DNA of 64,000 nucleotides from Shouchella hunanensis (GCF_028735875.1 NZ_CP117834.1:3646001-3710000), one strand, 5' to 3'. Positions 44,552 to 54,939 are shown, counted from the stretch's first letter. Notes: generated from the sequence alone by a model not told the origin. Numbers and translations: made by a program.

Positions 44552-44581
44552 AGTATAACAAGGGTTAAGAGGTTGTGTCGA
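44552..44581 (-). promoter_or_regulatory. Promoter for panBCD
   Basis: TCGACA (44576-44581) and TATACT (44552-44557) on the minus strand are 18 nt apart. The -35 box lies within the last codons of birA. Transcription would begin near 44544, giving a leader of about 180 nt before panB. Confidence 0.6.
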
Positions 44582-45536
44582 GTTCAATGTCTGCAGAATA
44601 GATCAAATGTTCTTGTCCATTATCTTCCCGTAATCGTAATTGCCCTTCGTCCGTAATGCCGTATGCAAATCCTGAAAAAGTTCCTTTCGGTGTGCGTGCA
44701 ATCACTCGTTGCTGTAACGAAAGGGCTCGAGCTTCCCATAACGTTTTTATTGCTTGAAAACCATCATTTACGTAGCTCTGATAAAGCCATTCAAATTCGT
44801 TCATCACTTCCGCAATCAATGTAGAACGATTTATCTTTTGTCCGCATTCAGCATAAATAGACGTTGCAACATCTTTCACTTGATTGTGAAACTCCATTTT
44901 TCCTTGATGACAGTTTATCCCAATCCCAACAATGACATAATGTAGTTGATCTGGATCTGCTGCCATTTCCGTTAGAATGCCAACAAGCTTTTTACCATTT
45001 ACCATTAAATCGTTTGGCCATTTAATTTCACAGTCGATAGGGGCTACCTTTTCAATCGCTCGTGCAACAGCAACTGCAGCAACAAGAGTAAGCTGCGGGG
45101 CGCGAGTAAGTGGAATAGTCGGTCTTAAAATAAGAGACATTGATATGGTTTGCTCTTTTTCGACAACCCATTCTCTTCCTAATCGCCCTCTTCCTTCTGT
45201 CTGTTCATTTGCTACGATTAGCGTGCCTTCATGACTGCCATTTGTTGCGGCTTGGTGCGCCATAGGTTGAGTAGACGGCACTGAATCGTATGCAATAACG
45301 TCTCTTCCAAAGGTTTTTGTTTGAACTCTTGCCTCAATATCGTGTGCGTAGACCGTGTCTGGTGCTTGCAATAGGTTGTAGCCTTTGTTTGTTGTTGATT
45401 GAATCGTGTACCCTTGTTCTTTTAATGCTTTAATTTGCTTCCAGACTGCCGTGCGACTCACATTTAATTGTTCACTTATGACTTCGCCGGAAACATAATC
45501 ACCTGCTAATAGCAGTCGCAAAAGTAATGACTTCAT
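44565..45536 (-). CDS. birA: Biotin ligase / biotin operon repressor
   Basis: This protein of about 323 residues has an N-terminal winged helix (SGEVISEQLNVSRTAVWKQIK) for DNA binding and a ligase core with GRGRLGREW near 118, KWPNDLMVNGKKLVGIL and GIGINCHQG. The C-terminal SH3-like domain ends in LIYSADIELD. It biotinylates carboxylases and represses biotin genes. Start choice is between a GTG at 45545 and the ATG at 45536; I prefer the ATG, two bases after the cca stop. Confidence 0.92.
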   Translation of the reverse strand: MKSLLLRLLLAGDYVSGEVISEQLNVSRTAVWKQIKALKEQGYTIQSTTNKGYNLLQAPDTVYAHDIEARVQTKTFGRDVIAYDSVPSTQPMAHQAATNGSHEGTLIVANEQTEGRGRLGREWVVEKEQTISMSLILRPTIPLTRAPQLTLVAAVAVARAIEKVAPIDCEIKWPNDLMVNGKKLVGILTEMAADPDQLHYVIVGIGINCHQGKMEFHNQVKDVATSIYAECGQKINRSTLIAEVMNEFEWLYQSYVNDGFQAIKTLWEARALSLQQRVIARTPKGTFSGFAYGITDEGQLRLREDNGQEHLIYSADIELDTTS

Positions 45537-45537
45537 T

Positions 45538-46656
45538 TTACTCACTCTCTCGCATGTAGTAATGGATTAGAGCGTCTCGTTCATTTGGAACAACCCGTTC
45601 AACTACAGCCTTTTGAAGTTGTTCTAGAGCCGCCTTTACCCATGGACCTGGGTTTTTGTTTAGTTCCTCAATTAAGTCTCTTCCCGTTAGATCTAAATCT
45701 GATTTTGATTGGATAGGCAATTCTTGGTAGCGATTTTTCATTTTCTCTAGTGCTTCAAAATCCATTCCTCGACCTTCCCGAATCTTCTCGACTTCTATTG
45801 CCATACTTAGTCCAGCCTGATACAATTCCCAATCTGACCATTGCTGATTCAGACGGTAATGATACATATGATAGCGTTGCTTCACTTGTTTTTTCACCTG
45901 CTTGGAAAACGGTAGAGCAGCCAGCATATCTGTTGTACCAGCAATTAGGCAATATTCCACTAACGCCCTTACATCCGAGTCCCACGAAACAGACTCATTC
46001 GATTTAAGTACATTATAGACGAAAGGATGAAGGGTTAAAAAAGGGAGTACTTCCTCTAAACGTATCGTTTCCAAAAAAGAAAATGCTTTATGTTTGTAAC
46101 CGCCTTTTAGTAACCCAACCCATTCTACTGCCATTCGCTCCCGTGCAACAGCGGTAAGACCATTGGCATACTTTTGACATGCTTGCAACGTTTCCTTTTC
46201 TACATGAAAGCCCAATGTACTGACAAACCGTGCCGCTCGAAGGATGCGAAGCGGATCGGACTGTAGGATCTCTTCAGGTCGATAGGACCGAATACACTTA
46301 TTAGTCAAGTCAGATGTTCCGTTTACCAAGTCCAATACGCCGTCTTTAAGGCTGTACGCTAAACTATTGATTGTGAAATCTCGTGCTTGAATATCATCGA
46401 CAAAGGTATGTCCTTTAAAGGTCGACACTTCTATTTGTACGTTACTTTGATAAACAAGCACCGTTTGAAAACGTTCATTAATTCGAATCGTTTTATGAAA
46501 ACACGCTTCAATTTGTTCAGGTGAAGCGCTTGTGGTGATATCAAAATCTTTTGGCTTAAGTCCTAGTAAGTAATCACGAACGGCTCCTCCAACTAGGTAT
46601 GCCTCATATCCCTTTTCATGTAGTGTTTGCAGGCATTGTTCAACGTGCTTATTCAT
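45538..46656 (-). CDS. cca: CCA-adding tRNA nucleotidyltransferase
   Basis: This enzyme of about 372 residues adds or repairs the tRNA CCA end. The class II motif [13 protein letters not shown] is followed by the catalytic KDFDITTSA, then [10 protein letters not shown] and [12 protein letters not shown]. The ATG at 46656 ([10 protein letters not shown]) overlaps the bshA end by 8 nt. Two ATG codons further upstream (46668, 46713) are possible but lie deeper in bshA. Confidence 0.93.
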   Translation of the reverse strand: MNKHVEQCLQTLHEKGYEAYLVGGAVRDYLLGLKPKDFDITTSASPEQIEACFHKTIRINERFQTVLVYQSNVQIEVSTFKGHTFVDDIQARDFTINSLAYSLKDGVLDLVNGTSDLTNKCIRSYRPEEILQSDPLRILRAARFVSTLGFHVEKETLQACQKYANGLTAVARERMAVEWVGLLKGGYKHKAFSFLETIRLEEVLPFLTLHPFVYNVLKSNESVSWDSDVRALVEYCLIAGTTDMLAALPFSKQVKKQVKQRYHMYHYRLNQQWSDWELYQAGLSMAIEVEKIREGRGMDFEALEKMKNRYQELPIQSKSDLDLTGRDLIEELNKNPGPWVKAALEQLQKAVVERVVPNERDALIHYYMRESE

Positions 46657-47800
46657 CCATTGTCCCATCTTCCTGCAACATTTTTTCGTACAATCGCTCA
46701 TATTCACTAACAATCCGCTGCGAGTAGAATTCCTGCTTCACTCGCTTTAACGCACGTTCGCGAAAGCGTTGATGAGTGGCTTGGTCTTGAAGCAACTGAA
46801 GTACTCGCTCTGCAACAAATTCTACGTCACCTACAGGGACAAGGTAACCAGTCGCTCCATCTTCAATGACTTCTGGAATGCCACCAATTGCTGTACCTAC
46901 AACAGGTACACCACATGCCATGGCTTCTAATGCCACAAGCCCGAAGCTTTCTTTTTCACTTAATAAAAGCATAACGTCACTCATTGATAAAAGCTCAGCG
47001 ATATGTTTCTGATTACCTAAAACAAGTACATTTTCCTCAAGCCCATGTTCTTTTATGTATTGTCTGGCAATTGGTAATTCTGGGCCGTTTCCAATGAGCA
47101 GTAGTTTCGCTTTCGCTTTATTTAAAATAAGCGAAAAGCTTTTTAAGACGTCGAGAATGCGTTTAACAGGTCGGAAATTCGAGATGTGAATGAGAACACG
47201 TTCATCTCTTGAAATACCGTAATGAGCTGCGAGTCCTTCGACTGGTTTAGGGTAATACACATCTTCATCCACAAAATTGTATACCGTTTCAATTGATTTC
47301 GACGTTTCGACTAACTCTTTCGTTTGGCGAACTAAATCATGTGAGACTGCGGTTACACAATCCGATTGTTCAATCCCAAAGCGAATTAACGGTTGAAGAG
47401 ACGGATCAAAACCTAGTACGGTAATATCCGTGCCATGTAAAGTTGTCATAATTTTAATAGATCGTCCGCTCATTTGTTTTGCCAAAATGGCACAAACAGC
47501 GTGGGGAACAGCATAGTGAACATGTAAAATATCAAGTTCATGAGTGCGAATGACTTCTGCTAATTTACTTGCCGCTGTTAAATCGTGAGGTGGATGTTTA
47601 AAAACAGCATATTGGTTCACTTCCACCTCATGAAAAAAAATGTTCGGATAAACTTTATCGTCAAGACGAAACGGAATTTCTGTTGTAATAAAGTGAACTT
47701 CGTGTCCCCTTGAGGCGAGCTGCTTCCCTAATTCTGTTGCAACTACTCCTGAACCACCAACTGTAGGATAACAGCTAATGCCAATTTTCTTTGGTTTCAA
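46649..47800 (-). CDS. bshA: Bacillithiol glycosyltransferase BshA
   Basis: This 383-residue GT-B enzyme joins GlcNAc to L-malate, the first step of bacillithiol synthesis. The N-terminal [20 protein letters not shown], the central [17 protein letters not shown], and the donor-site [20 protein letters not shown] are all present. TTG at 47800 is chosen since AAGGTGA lies 8 nt upstream and the product then starts [12 protein letters not shown] as in B. subtilis. It is 7 nt behind bshB1. Confidence 0.95.
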   Translation of the reverse strand: MKPKKIGISCYPTVGGSGVVATELGKQLASRGHEVHFITTEIPFRLDDKVYPNIFFHEVEVNQYAVFKHPPHDLTAASKLAEVIRTHELDILHVHYAVPHAVCAILAKQMSGRSIKIMTTLHGTDITVLGFDPSLQPLIRFGIEQSDCVTAVSHDLVRQTKELVETSKSIETVYNFVDEDVYYPKPVEGLAAHYGISRDERVLIHISNFRPVKRILDVLKSFSLILNKAKAKLLLIGNGPELPIARQYIKEHGLEENVLVLGNQKHIAELLSMSDVMLLLSEKESFGLVALEAMACGVPVVGTAIGGIPEVIEDGATGYLVPVGDVEFVAERVLQLLQDQATHQRFRERALKRVKQEFYSQRIVSEYERLYEKMLQEDGTMDE

Positions 47801-47807
47801 TGTCCAT

Positions 47808-48506
47808 TCACCTTTCAAATAAATTTGCCATCTTTAAAGGGCGGTGCGTTTTAAACCCCTCTGCATAGGTTAAACCAACTTCTTTTGCAAACAAGCGATC
47901 TCGATCCATGACTGATTCAAGATAATCATCGGTTAACGGTGTTAAAACGCCATCTTTTGGATGAAATTGACTTTGATAGGCTTGTAAGGCAGCCATTTTT
48001 TCTTTATAGACTGTGCTAACATCCATTACAAAATCCGGTTGCGCAAAGCCATTTATAAAATAGCTAAAGCAAGCCTCAATTTTGTGCGGTTCGCTACCTG
48101 GTAAGCGATTTTTAATACCAGCATCGAAAATGGCTTCCTTCATAATCGTTGCACAGTTACCATGGTCTGGATGACGATCTTCTAAAGGGACAAAAATAAA
48201 ACGTGGTTTTTTTGCTCGAATGATTCTTATTAGTTCATTTTTGTCTTCATCAGTCATGCTTTTCAGACCGCGGTCCTTTACGTTCAATTGCACCCGATGT
48301 TGAACACCGAGTATGTTTGCTGCTGCCTCTGCTTCCTTTTGCCTTGTATAAACATCACCATTCGATGATAACTCCGCTCGTGTTAACGTTAAAAAATGAC
48401 ACTGATAGCCTTCCTTCACATATTTCGCAATTGTTCCACCCATGCCGATTTCGATGTCATCTGGATGAGCTCCAACTGCTAGTAAATCACAATGATAAGT
48501 CGACAT
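47808..48506 (-). CDS. bshB1: Bacillithiol deacetylase BshB1
   Basis: This 232-residue LmbE-like zinc hydrolase removes the acetyl group from GlcNAc-malate, the second bacillithiol step. The zinc motif AHPDD lies near the start ([14 protein letters not shown]), with the distal metal ligand in [16 protein letters not shown] precedes the ATG at 48506 by about 8 nt; an ATG two codons earlier is too close to it. bshC is not in the window. Confidence 0.94.
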   Translation of the reverse strand: MSTYHCDLLAVGAHPDDIEIGMGGTIAKYVKEGYQCHFLTLTRAELSSNGDVYTRQKEAEAAANILGVQHRVQLNVKDRGLKSMTDEDKNELIRIIRAKKPRFIFVPLEDRHPDHGNCATIMKEAIFDAGIKNRLPGSEPHKIEACFSYFINGFAQPDFVMDVSTVYKEKMAALQAYQSQFHPKDGVLTPLTDDYLESVMDRDRLFAKEVGLTYAEGFKTHRPLKMANLFER

Positions 48507-48580
48507 GCCCATTCTCCCTTTCTATCGTCATGAAAAAAAGGGAAGACCGTATCTCTCCCTTTTTCTGGCAGGCGTAAAGA

Positions 48581-48994
48581 CTACAATGTTGGTCGATTGG
48601 TTTTTTGAACAGATCGAAATTCAAAATCACCACGCTCGAGTCCTTTTATAAGCACTTCTGCTGTACCAATATTGGTTGCAAGTGGAACAGCTTTAACATC
48701 ACATAGGCGAATGAGAGCTGTTACATCTGGCTCGTGGGGCTGTGCCGTTAACGGGTCGCGGAAAAATAAAATTAAATCAAATTCATCTTCTGCAACGAGC
48801 GCTCCAATTTGCTGGTCACCACCGAGGGGACCTGATTTAAAGCGAGTCACTTGTAGCTTCGTGGCTTCCATTATTCTTGAACCAGTTGTACCCGTTCCAT
48901 AAAGCTCATGGTTCACAAGGATTGGTTCATACGCAACGCAAAAGTTTACCATGTCTTGCTTTTTCTTATCGTGAGCAATTAACGCAACTTTCAA
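48581..48994 (-). CDS. mgsA: Methylglyoxal synthase
   Basis: This 137-residue enzyme converts dihydroxyacetone phosphate to methylglyoxal. Family motifs are [36 protein letters not shown] with the catalytic Asp, and [12 protein letters not shown]. The TTG at 48994 has AGAGGTGA 5 nt upstream and gives the family length; a GTG three codons earlier overlaps that ribosome site. Bacillithiol is used to detoxify methylglyoxal, so its position beside bshB1/bshA makes functional sense and is also the order in B. subtilis. Confidence 0.94.
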   Translation of the reverse strand: MKVALIAHDKKKQDMVNFCVAYEPILVNHELYGTGTTGSRIMEATKLQVTRFKSGPLGGDQQIGALVAEDEFDLILFFRDPLTAQPHEPDVTALIRLCDVKAVPLATNIGTAEVLIKGLERGDFEFRSVQKTNRPTL

Positions 48995-49006
48995 CTCTAT
49001 CACCTC

Positions 49007-49801
49007 TTAGTCAATTAAATTTTCAAGTCCATAAACAAGCGTATCTAGTTTGAGCACATGCTCAATGGATAGCTTCACACCAGGCATAAAGCTTCGGCGG
49101 TTTAATGAGTCATGTTTAATAGATAATAGTTGTCCTTCACCGCCAAAGAGCACTTCTTGATGTGCGACTCTGCCTGGAAGCCTAACACTATGAATGCGCA
49201 TCCCCTCAAAATTTGCTCCACGAGCACCAGCGAGGTCTTCTTTTTCATTTTTATGCCCTTGCTGCTTTTCTTCTCTTTCAGTGGCAATGAGTTGAGCGGT
49301 TTTAATCGCTGTTCCAGACGGAGCATCTAACTTTTGATCATGATGTTGTTCAATAATCTCCACATCGGTTAAATAGCGAGCAGCTAACTGCGAAAACTTC
49401 ATCATTAAAATCGCACCGATGGCGAAATTGGGGGCAATAATCGCTCCAAGCTCTTTCTCTTCAGCAAGCTGTGTTAATTCCTGAATGTCTGTATCTGTAA
49501 ATCCAGTTGTACCGACTACTGGTCGTATACCATGGGCAAGGGCGATCTGCATATGTTTTTTACCGAAAGCTGGTGTGGTTAGATCGACTAACACATCAAC
49601 TTCATGATTGCTAAAACACTCTTCCATATCCGAATAAATCGGTACTTCCAAATTACCAAACCCTTCTAATTCGTTTAACGTTCTCCCATTATGCTTTGAA
49701 TCAACGACTGCAACGAGGTTTAAGTCTTGATCTCTTTCACAAAGCTGAACAGCTTCATAGCCCATCTTTCCTCTAGGTCCAGCTACTACAATATTAATCA
49801 T
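49007..49801 (-). CDS. dapB: 4-hydroxy-tetrahydrodipicolinate reductase
   Basis: This 264-residue NAD(P)H-dependent enzyme is the second step of the diaminopimelate/lysine branch. The nucleotide site is GPRGKMG (8-14), then VGTTGFTD, and the catalytic pair lies in [18 protein letters not shown]. It overlaps mazG by 8 nt. dapA is 46 kb away under a lysine riboswitch; I see no such leader before this gene. Confidence 0.95.
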   Translation of the reverse strand: MINIVVAGPRGKMGYEAVQLCERDQDLNLVAVVDSKHNGRTLNELEGFGNLEVPIYSDMEECFSNHEVDVLVDLTTPAFGKKHMQIALAHGIRPVVGTTGFTDTDIQELTQLAEEKELGAIIAPNFAIGAILMMKFSQLAARYLTDVEIIEQHHDQKLDAPSGTAIKTAQLIATEREEKQQGHKNEKEDLAGARGANFEGMRIHSVRLPGRVAHQEVLFGGEGQLLSIKHDSLNRRSFMPGVKLSIEHVLKLDTLVYGLENLID

Positions 49802-50144
49802 TCCGTTGATCTCCTTCTTCTATCTTTGTCCAACGATCAGCATCGCGGGTAGTAAATTTATTCATAACGCGTGTATGGGCTTCCTCTAAATCAATGTTCA
49901 ACGAGTTGGCGAGACAAATAAGAACGAACAAAACGTCGCCTACCTCTTCTTCCATTGCTTTTTCTTTTTCCGTTTCTTTTTTCGGCTTCTCGCCGTATGT
50001 ATGGTTTACTTCTCGCGCTAGTTCACCAAGTTCTTCTGTTAGTCTCGCCATCATGGCGAGTGGACTAAAATAACCTTCCTTAAATTGGCTAATATAGGCA
50101 TCGACTTCTTGCTGCATGTGTGCCATTGTTTTTTGATTATCCAT
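49794..50144 (-). CDS. MazG-like nucleotide pyrophosphohydrolase (YpjD)
   Basis: This 116-residue all-alpha NTP pyrophosphohydrolase has the metal motif [12 protein letters not shown] and a second cluster [11 protein letters not shown] (E-x-x-D). It probably hydrolyses non-canonical or damaged nucleotides. It is first in the mazG-dapB-mgsA-bshB1-bshA-cca-birA run, as ypjD is in B. subtilis. Confidence 0.88.
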   Translation of the reverse strand: MDNQKTMAHMQQEVDAYISQFKEGYFSPLAMMARLTEELGELAREVNHTYGEKPKKETEKEKAMEEEVGDVLFVLICLANSLNIDLEEAHTRVMNKFTTRDADRWTKIEEGDQRND

Positions 50145-50274
50145 ACGTCCACTTCCCTTCTACCTTATCCTAGCGAATTCGCGCTGAATCCGCAATTAAA
50201 ATTCATTGCCTGCTATCTTTTTTTCGTTCGTTTGAGTACACTAGTAGAGCACTGATTGTAAAGGAGACTGTTTT

Positions 50275-51141
50275 ATGAGTAAGCACATTAAGAACATTGT
50301 ATTTATCTTGCTCGGTACAGCATTAATGGCTTTTGGACTCGTTTATTTTAATATGCAGTACAATTTAGCTGATGGAGGCGTTACAGGCATTACGCTCCTG
50401 CTTTACTTTTTGTTTCAGTTTAATCCCGCTATTTCAAACTTACTTATTAACATCCCTTTGTTTTTTATTGGCTGGAAAATGCTTGGGCGGACGACATTCT
50501 TTTACACTCTCATTGGCACATTTAGTTTATCGCTTTTCTTAGACTTATTTCAACGTATTCCTTTCTCCACAGCACTGGCAGATGATTTAATGCTTGCTGC
50601 TTTGTTTGCAGGTGCTATCGTTGGGGTCGGTCTCGGTATCGTTTTCCGTTTTGGTGGTACAACTGGCGGAGCTGATATTATTGCAAAACTATGCTTGCGC
50701 TATTTCGGTTGGAGCATTGGCAGAACTTTCTTAGTATTTGATTCCTGTGTCATTGTGATTTCTCTTCTTTATCTTGATCTTAGAGAAGCCATGTATACAA
50801 TCGTTTATGTTTTTATCGCCGCCAAAGTCATCGATTTTATTCAACAAGGATCGTATTCCGCTAAGGCTGCTTTTATTATATCTGATGATTTAGAACAAAT
50901 ATCGGAAGCGATTTTGCGAGAGATGGGGCGAGGCGCTACCGCATTAAAGGGAAAAGGGTCCTTTACTGGTAACGATAAAGAAATCTTGTATTGTGTCGTT
51001 GCACGAAATGAAACCGTTCGCTTACGTTCTATCGTTCATCGAATTGATCCTCATGCGTTTATGGCAATCAATGATGTGACGGAAGCCGCTGGTGAAGGGT
51101 TTACCCTCGATGATAACAAGATGCCTTTACGCGTGGACTAA
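50275..51141 (+). CDS. YitT-family membrane protein (YpjC-like)
   Basis: This 288-residue protein has five or six membrane helices in the first 190 residues (DUF161-type repeats, DGGVTGITLLLYF and FGGTTGGADIIAKL) and a soluble DUF2179 domain at the C-terminus (MGRGATALKGKGSFTG). Substrate unknown. AAAGGAG precedes the ATG. It is divergent from mazG, as ypjC is in B. subtilis. Confidence 0.88.
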   Translation: MSKHIKNIVFILLGTALMAFGLVYFNMQYNLADGGVTGITLLLYFLFQFNPAISNLLINIPLFFIGWKMLGRTTFFYTLIGTFSLSLFLDLFQRIPFSTALADDLMLAALFAGAIVGVGLGIVFRFGGTTGGADIIAKLCLRYFGWSIGRTFLVFDSCVIVISLLYLDLREAMYTIVYVFIAAKVIDFIQQGSYSAKAAFIISDDLEQISEAILREMGRGATALKGKGSFTGNDKEILYCVVARNETVRLRSIVHRIDPHAFMAINDVTEAAGEGFTLDDNKMPLRVD

Positions 51142-51173
51142 AAAAACGCTAGCGACAGTCGCTAGCGTTTTTT
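51141..51173. terminator. Bidirectional terminator
   Basis: AAAAAACGCTAGCGA (51141-51155) pairs perfectly with TCGCTAGCGTTTTTT (51159-51173), loop CAG. It lies between the YitT-like gene and the convergent protease gene. Confidence 0.87.
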
Positions 51174-51181
51174 CTGGTTTG

Positions 51182-51877
51182 TTAGTCTCGTTGTGCCAAG
51201 TAAATTAAAATGAGACGAGCAAGCTCCATAACCGCTACAAGGGCTGCAGCAACATACGTCATCGCTGCGGCATTTAATACTTTCTTTGTCTCACGTTCTT
51301 CATCGTTACGAATAATGCCGCTCGATACCATTTGTGCCATTGCCTGGTTGGATGCATTAAACTCAACTGGTAACGTGACAATTTGAAACAGTACAGCAGC
51401 CGAGAACATGACAATTCCTGCTAGCAAAATAGTTGGGGATGCTGATCCAAAAAGGGTAATGAGCAAACCAATCATAATGAGCCACTGCCCTAAGCTCGTC
51501 CCAAGTTGAGCCGCTGGTACAAGTGCGCTACGAAATTTCAAAAAAGCATATTCTTCTGCATCTTGGATAGCGTGACCCACTTCGTGAGCGGCAATTGCCG
51601 CTGCTGCGACAGAAGGTTTATGATAATTATTTGTAGACAATCGAACGGTTTTCGCTTTCGGATCATAGTGATCAGAAAGTTCGCCTTTTGTTTCTTCAAT
51701 GGCTACGTCATGCAATCCGTTATCGTTCAAGATTTTTCTTGCTACTTCTGCTCCTGTCATTCCAGACGAATTGCGAATTTGTGAATACTTATTGTAAGCA
51801 CTTTTCACTTTTCCTTGTGCAATCATCGGAATAATGAGAAGAAGAGCGAGGTATATTAAATAACCACCTAAACTCAC
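51182..51877 (-). CDS. Membrane zinc metallopeptidase, YugP-like
   Basis: This 231-residue protein has an N-terminal membrane helix (about 4-20), a soluble zinc-protease region with HEVGH (98-102), two or three membrane helices (about 120-170), and a final helix near the C-terminus. It matches B. subtilis YugP in length and layout. Substrate is unknown. It is not at this position in B. subtilis. Confidence 0.87.
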   Translation of the reverse strand: MSLGGYLIYLALLLIIPMIAQGKVKSAYNKYSQIRNSSGMTGAEVARKILNDNGLHDVAIEETKGELSDHYDPKAKTVRLSTNNYHKPSVAAAAIAAHEVGHAIQDAEEYAFLKFRSALVPAAQLGTSLGQWLIMIGLLITLFGSASPTILLAGIVMFSAAVLFQIVTLPVEFNASNQAMAQMVSSGIIRNDEERETKKVLNAAAMTYVAAALVAVMELARLILIYLAQRD

Positions 51878-51957
51878 TATGAAGTCACCTCTTTAGCTTA
51901 ATAAATATAGTTCTATCATAAGATGAACGTCAAAATAAGTCAAACTAGACGCTCACT

Positions 51958-52734
51958 CTATTCGTTCTGTTTTACTTTCTTACGTTGCCCCTTAAATTTC
52001 CGAAACCCAACATAGCTCAGTGTTAAAAATACAGGTGTGCCAATAATAAACATGACCACATATAAGCCAGGGTCAACGGTTTCAACAGAGGAGAAAGCAA
52101 ATAGCGCTAAGTATTCATGGCGCATCACATCGAGATGATTGTCAATTTCAGCTTGAGACAGCTGTTGTTCTTGAAGCTTATGATGCATGGCATCAAGCTC
52201 ACTTACTTGCTCATACCCTTTTGAAATTAAAACAGCAGGACGAACCGTATCATACAGTTGTAACGTGCGATTGACCTCATACATATATTGTTGCGATTGA
52301 AACGGGTCATTCACTGCACTAATTCGATCTAAACTATCCAACAATTGTCGATCCATTTGATTCCACAACGGTTGATTTACTTGCTGAACAGCATCTGTAC
52401 TAAGCCTGAGCGCCATTGCCAAGCGCACTTGTTCCTCAACCGTGACATCCTCTGCAAACAGCGCATCATAAGCAGATTCAAACGTCGTTACTAGTGTGCG
52501 CATTGATGAAAGAGTCCATTCCTCTTCAGAGAAAGGATAGACATCCATCTCATCGGATAACACTAAAGCCGTTTGCTTTGCATCATCTATATCGCCTTGC
52601 TTTAGTTGTTGAAGTAATTGACCTGCTAAGCCATCAAATTCATTCCAAGTTGGGTTCTTGTCCTCAACTGCATCACTGAATACAGGCAACAACAAAACGC
52701 TCAAGATCACTGCTACTAAAATCGTTCGCCACAT
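51958..52734 (-). CDS. ypjB: Sporulation protein YpjB-like
   Basis: This 258-residue protein has a signal peptide (about 1-22, cut near SDA), a helical extracellular domain, and a C-terminal membrane helix (about 222-243) with a basic cytoplasmic tail (KFKGQRKK). The position next to ypjA and the layout match B. subtilis YpjB, which is annotated as sporulation-linked. Confidence 0.8.
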   Translation of the reverse strand: MWRTILVAVILSVLLLPVFSDAVEDKNPTWNEFDGLAGQLLQQLKQGDIDDAKQTALVLSDEMDVYPFSEEEWTLSSMRTLVTTFESAYDALFAEDVTVEEQVRLAMALRLSTDAVQQVNQPLWNQMDRQLLDSLDRISAVNDPFQSQQYMYEVNRTLQLYDTVRPAVLISKGYEQVSELDAMHHKLQEQQLSQAEIDNHLDVMRHEYLALFAFSSVETVDPGLYVVMFIIGTPVFLTLSYVGFRKFKGQRKKVKQNE

Positions 52735-52795
52735 CGCTCGTTCCCTCCTCTGATTGTTAGTCTATGAGAGGAAGGACAAGAGTAGACCTGTTGTA

Positions 52796-53395
52796 TTAAG
52801 GCAAGTTTAACCGAAGCGCACGTTTGCGAACATTTAATAAGTAGACAAGCATAACCGAAGCCAAACCTAATAAAAATGTAAATACACCAATCTGCTGTAT
52901 ATAAGGCATAATGACACTGCTAATCCAGGGGTGCATCCCGAAAACATAATCAATGACATCATTGACTACTGTCCAAGTAAGAGCAACCCCAAGGTGCCAT
53001 GCTTTAATCCGCATAAAGGGTAAGAAAAGAAGTGCTTGAAGCGCCATACCAGCGTGAGAAAGATTGAGCATTAGAATTTGCCAATGCATCGGTGCGCCTT
53101 CCATTACTTGAAACGTATTCATCACAACCGCCCAAATCCCATATTTCAGCAAAGTGACAGCAGCTAATGCTTCTATCAGACCTACGTTCTTTTTCATTAG
53201 AAATGCGACTAGTACAACAACAAAAAACAGGCTAGCTGTTGGACTATCTGGTACAAATGGTATAAAGTGCCAAGGTGTTTGTGCCAGTTGATTCCCATAC
53301 CAGTAAAAGCCGTAGATCGTCCCAAGAGCATTTACGACCAATAACAGCATTAGTGTTGACCTCTTAGTTAACCATCCAAATAAATACGCAAGCAT
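52796..53395 (-). CDS. ypjA: YpjA-like membrane protein (DUF1405)
   Basis: This 199-residue integral membrane protein has about six helices. DUF1405 signatures are GFYWYGNQLAQTPWHFIPFVPDSP-type sequence near 28-52, then LKYGIW near 83 and NDVIDYVFGMHPW near 145. Function unknown. It follows qcrC after a terminator, the same order as in B. subtilis. Confidence 0.88.
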   Translation of the reverse strand: MLAYLFGWLTKRSTLMLLLVVNALGTIYGFYWYGNQLAQTPWHFIPFVPDSPTASLFFVVVLVAFLMKKNVGLIEALAAVTLLKYGIWAVVMNTFQVMEGAPMHWQILMLNLSHAGMALQALLFLPFMRIKAWHLGVALTWTVVNDVIDYVFGMHPWISSVIMPYIQQIGVFTFLLGLASVMLVYLLNVRKRALRLNLP

Positions 53396-53410
53396 CTTTA
53401 CACCCCTATG

Positions 53411-53438
53411 TAAAAAGAGCCACCTCTAAGGTGGCTCT
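53411..53438 (-). terminator. Terminator of the qcr operon
   Basis: AGAGCCACCT and AGGTGGCTCT arms with a three-base loop, then five U on the minus strand, 9 nt after the qcrC stop. Confidence 0.87.
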
Positions 53439-53446
53439 CTCTAATC

Positions 53447-54232
53447 TTATTCCTCAGAATCTTGTCCGTGGTTCGCAATGAATTCTGCTAAAATTTCGAG
53501 CTCTTCATCGGTTCCTTCAAACAAGTCACCTGGCATAGCGCCTTGACCATTTACAATAACGTCCATCACTTCTTCAGCAGATTTCTCTGTCTCTAAGAGG
53601 TTTGGTGCACCTGCACCACCAGTCATCTGATCACCATGACAACTGATACAAGATTCGTTATTTGTATAGATTTCATACCCTTCAGCCTCGGTATCAAAAT
53701 CAACATCTTCCGCAATAACAAGCTGCCCTTGTTGTGCTGCTGTTTCCCAATCGTGCTGATCAACAGACTCCCACGTTAAAAAGATGACAGATGCTACACC
53801 AAGCAACATTAATGCTGTTGCAATTGGGCGTTTGTGCGGACGACGCTCTTTTGATGTGTCAAGCCATGGTGCAAGTAGTAAGGCACCAAATGCAATACCA
53901 GGAATGACAACCGTTCCTAATGTATTAAAATCTCCAGAAGCAAATTCATATTTAAGTAATTGATACAAAAATAAGAAATACCAGTCCGGTAACGGTATGT
54001 ATGCTTCTAACGGGTCGGCAATTGCCTCAAGAGGAGCTGGATGGGCTAGGGTTAAACAAAGAAACCCCATTAGAAAAACAGCACCAACCATCCATTCTCG
54101 AAGTAAAAAGTTCGGCCAAAACGCTTCAGTCTTACCCGGATATTCCGAGTAATCCTTTGGCACATTCACTTTACGTCCGTCTACTTTCACACGAGAATCG
54201 CCGACAAATTTCATCCCTTTGCCTCGATGCAT
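53447..54232 (-). CDS. qcrC: Menaquinol:cytochrome c reductase, cytochrome b/c subunit
   Basis: This 261-residue subunit of the Bacillus bc complex fuses a subunit-IV-like membrane part (three helices, about 50-170; PLPDWYFLFLYQLLKYEFASG) to a cytochrome c domain with the haem site CISCH near 193-197. The N-terminus MHRGKGMKFVGDSRV matches B. subtilis QcrC. The cytochrome domain is rich in Asp/Glu (ELEILAEFI, EEVMDVIV), as often seen in alkaliphiles. Confidence 0.95.
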   Translation of the reverse strand: MHRGKGMKFVGDSRVKVDGRKVNVPKDYSEYPGKTEAFWPNFLLREWMVGAVFLMGFLCLTLAHPAPLEAIADPLEAYIPLPDWYFLFLYQLLKYEFASGDFNTLGTVVIPGIAFGALLLAPWLDTSKERRPHKRPIATALMLLGVASVIFLTWESVDQHDWETAAQQGQLVIAEDVDFDTEAEGYEIYTNNESCISCHGDQMTGGAGAPNLLETEKSAEEVMDVIVNGQGAMPGDLFEGTDEELEILAEFIANHGQDSEE

Positions 54233-54267
54233 GAATTTCCCTCCTTTTTTATCAAATGTGGGTTCTC

Positions 54268-54939
54268 TTATAGAGGTCCAGAGATTCCCTGTCTACGAAT
54301 CATAATAAAGTGTGCACCTAATAGTCCAAGTAGTGCCGCTGGCAAGAAAAATACATGTATGGCAAAGAAACGTGTTAACGTCGCAGCACCAACGATGTCA
54401 CCACCAGCAAGTAACGCTTTTGTGAAGTCCCCGATAATCGGAACACTTTCAGCAATTTCAAGTGTTACAACGGTTGCAAAGTATGCTTTCATATCCCAAG
54501 GTAACAAGTAACCTGTTAAACCAAGCGCAAGCATAACGAAGAAAATCAATACACCAACCACCCAGTTTAACTCACGTGGTTTTTTATACGAACCAGTGAA
54601 GAATACACGTAAAGTATGTAGAAACATCATGACAATAACTAAACTCGCACCCCAGTGATGCATACCGCGAACAATTTGTCCCATCGCAACATCATTTTGT
54701 AAAAAATACACCGATGCATGGGCATTAACAATATCTGGTACGTAATACATTGTCAGAAACATTCCTGACAAAATTTGAATGACCGTTACGAAGAATGTTA
54801 ATCCACCGAAACAGTATATGAACGCCGAAAAGTGATGAGCCGGGTTAACGTGCTCAGGCACCTCGTGATCCGCAATATCACGCCACATAGGAGTAATATC
54901 TAGACGCTCGTCCACATAATCATAAATTTTTTGTAGCAT
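54268..54939 (-). CDS. qcrB: Menaquinol:cytochrome c reductase, cytochrome b subunit
   Basis: This 223-residue b6-type cytochrome has four membrane helices and the bis-histidine haem ligands in GMHHWGASL and FLHTLRVF, with a second His pair in FFAIHVFFLPAALLGLLGAH. It has the N-terminal Cys in FIYCFGG as in Bacillus. It lies 13 nt behind qcrA and 35 nt before qcrC. Confidence 0.95.
   Translation of the reverse strand: MLQKIYDYVDERLDITPMWRDIADHEVPEHVNPAHHFSAFIYCFGGLTFFVTVIQILSGMFLTMYYVPDIVNAHASVYFLQNDVAMGQIVRGMHHWGASLVIVMMFLHTLRVFFTGSYKKPRELNWVVGVLIFFVMLALGLTGYLLPWDMKAYFATVVTLEIAESVPIIGDFTKALLAGGDIVGAATLTRFFAIHVFFLPAALLGLLGAHFIMIRRQGISGPL

Noticed and set aside
44360-44587. 75-codon minus-strand frame between birA and panB
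   Set aside because: It covers the structured panB leader and contains the hairpin arms; no ribosome site. The leader RNA explains the sequence better.
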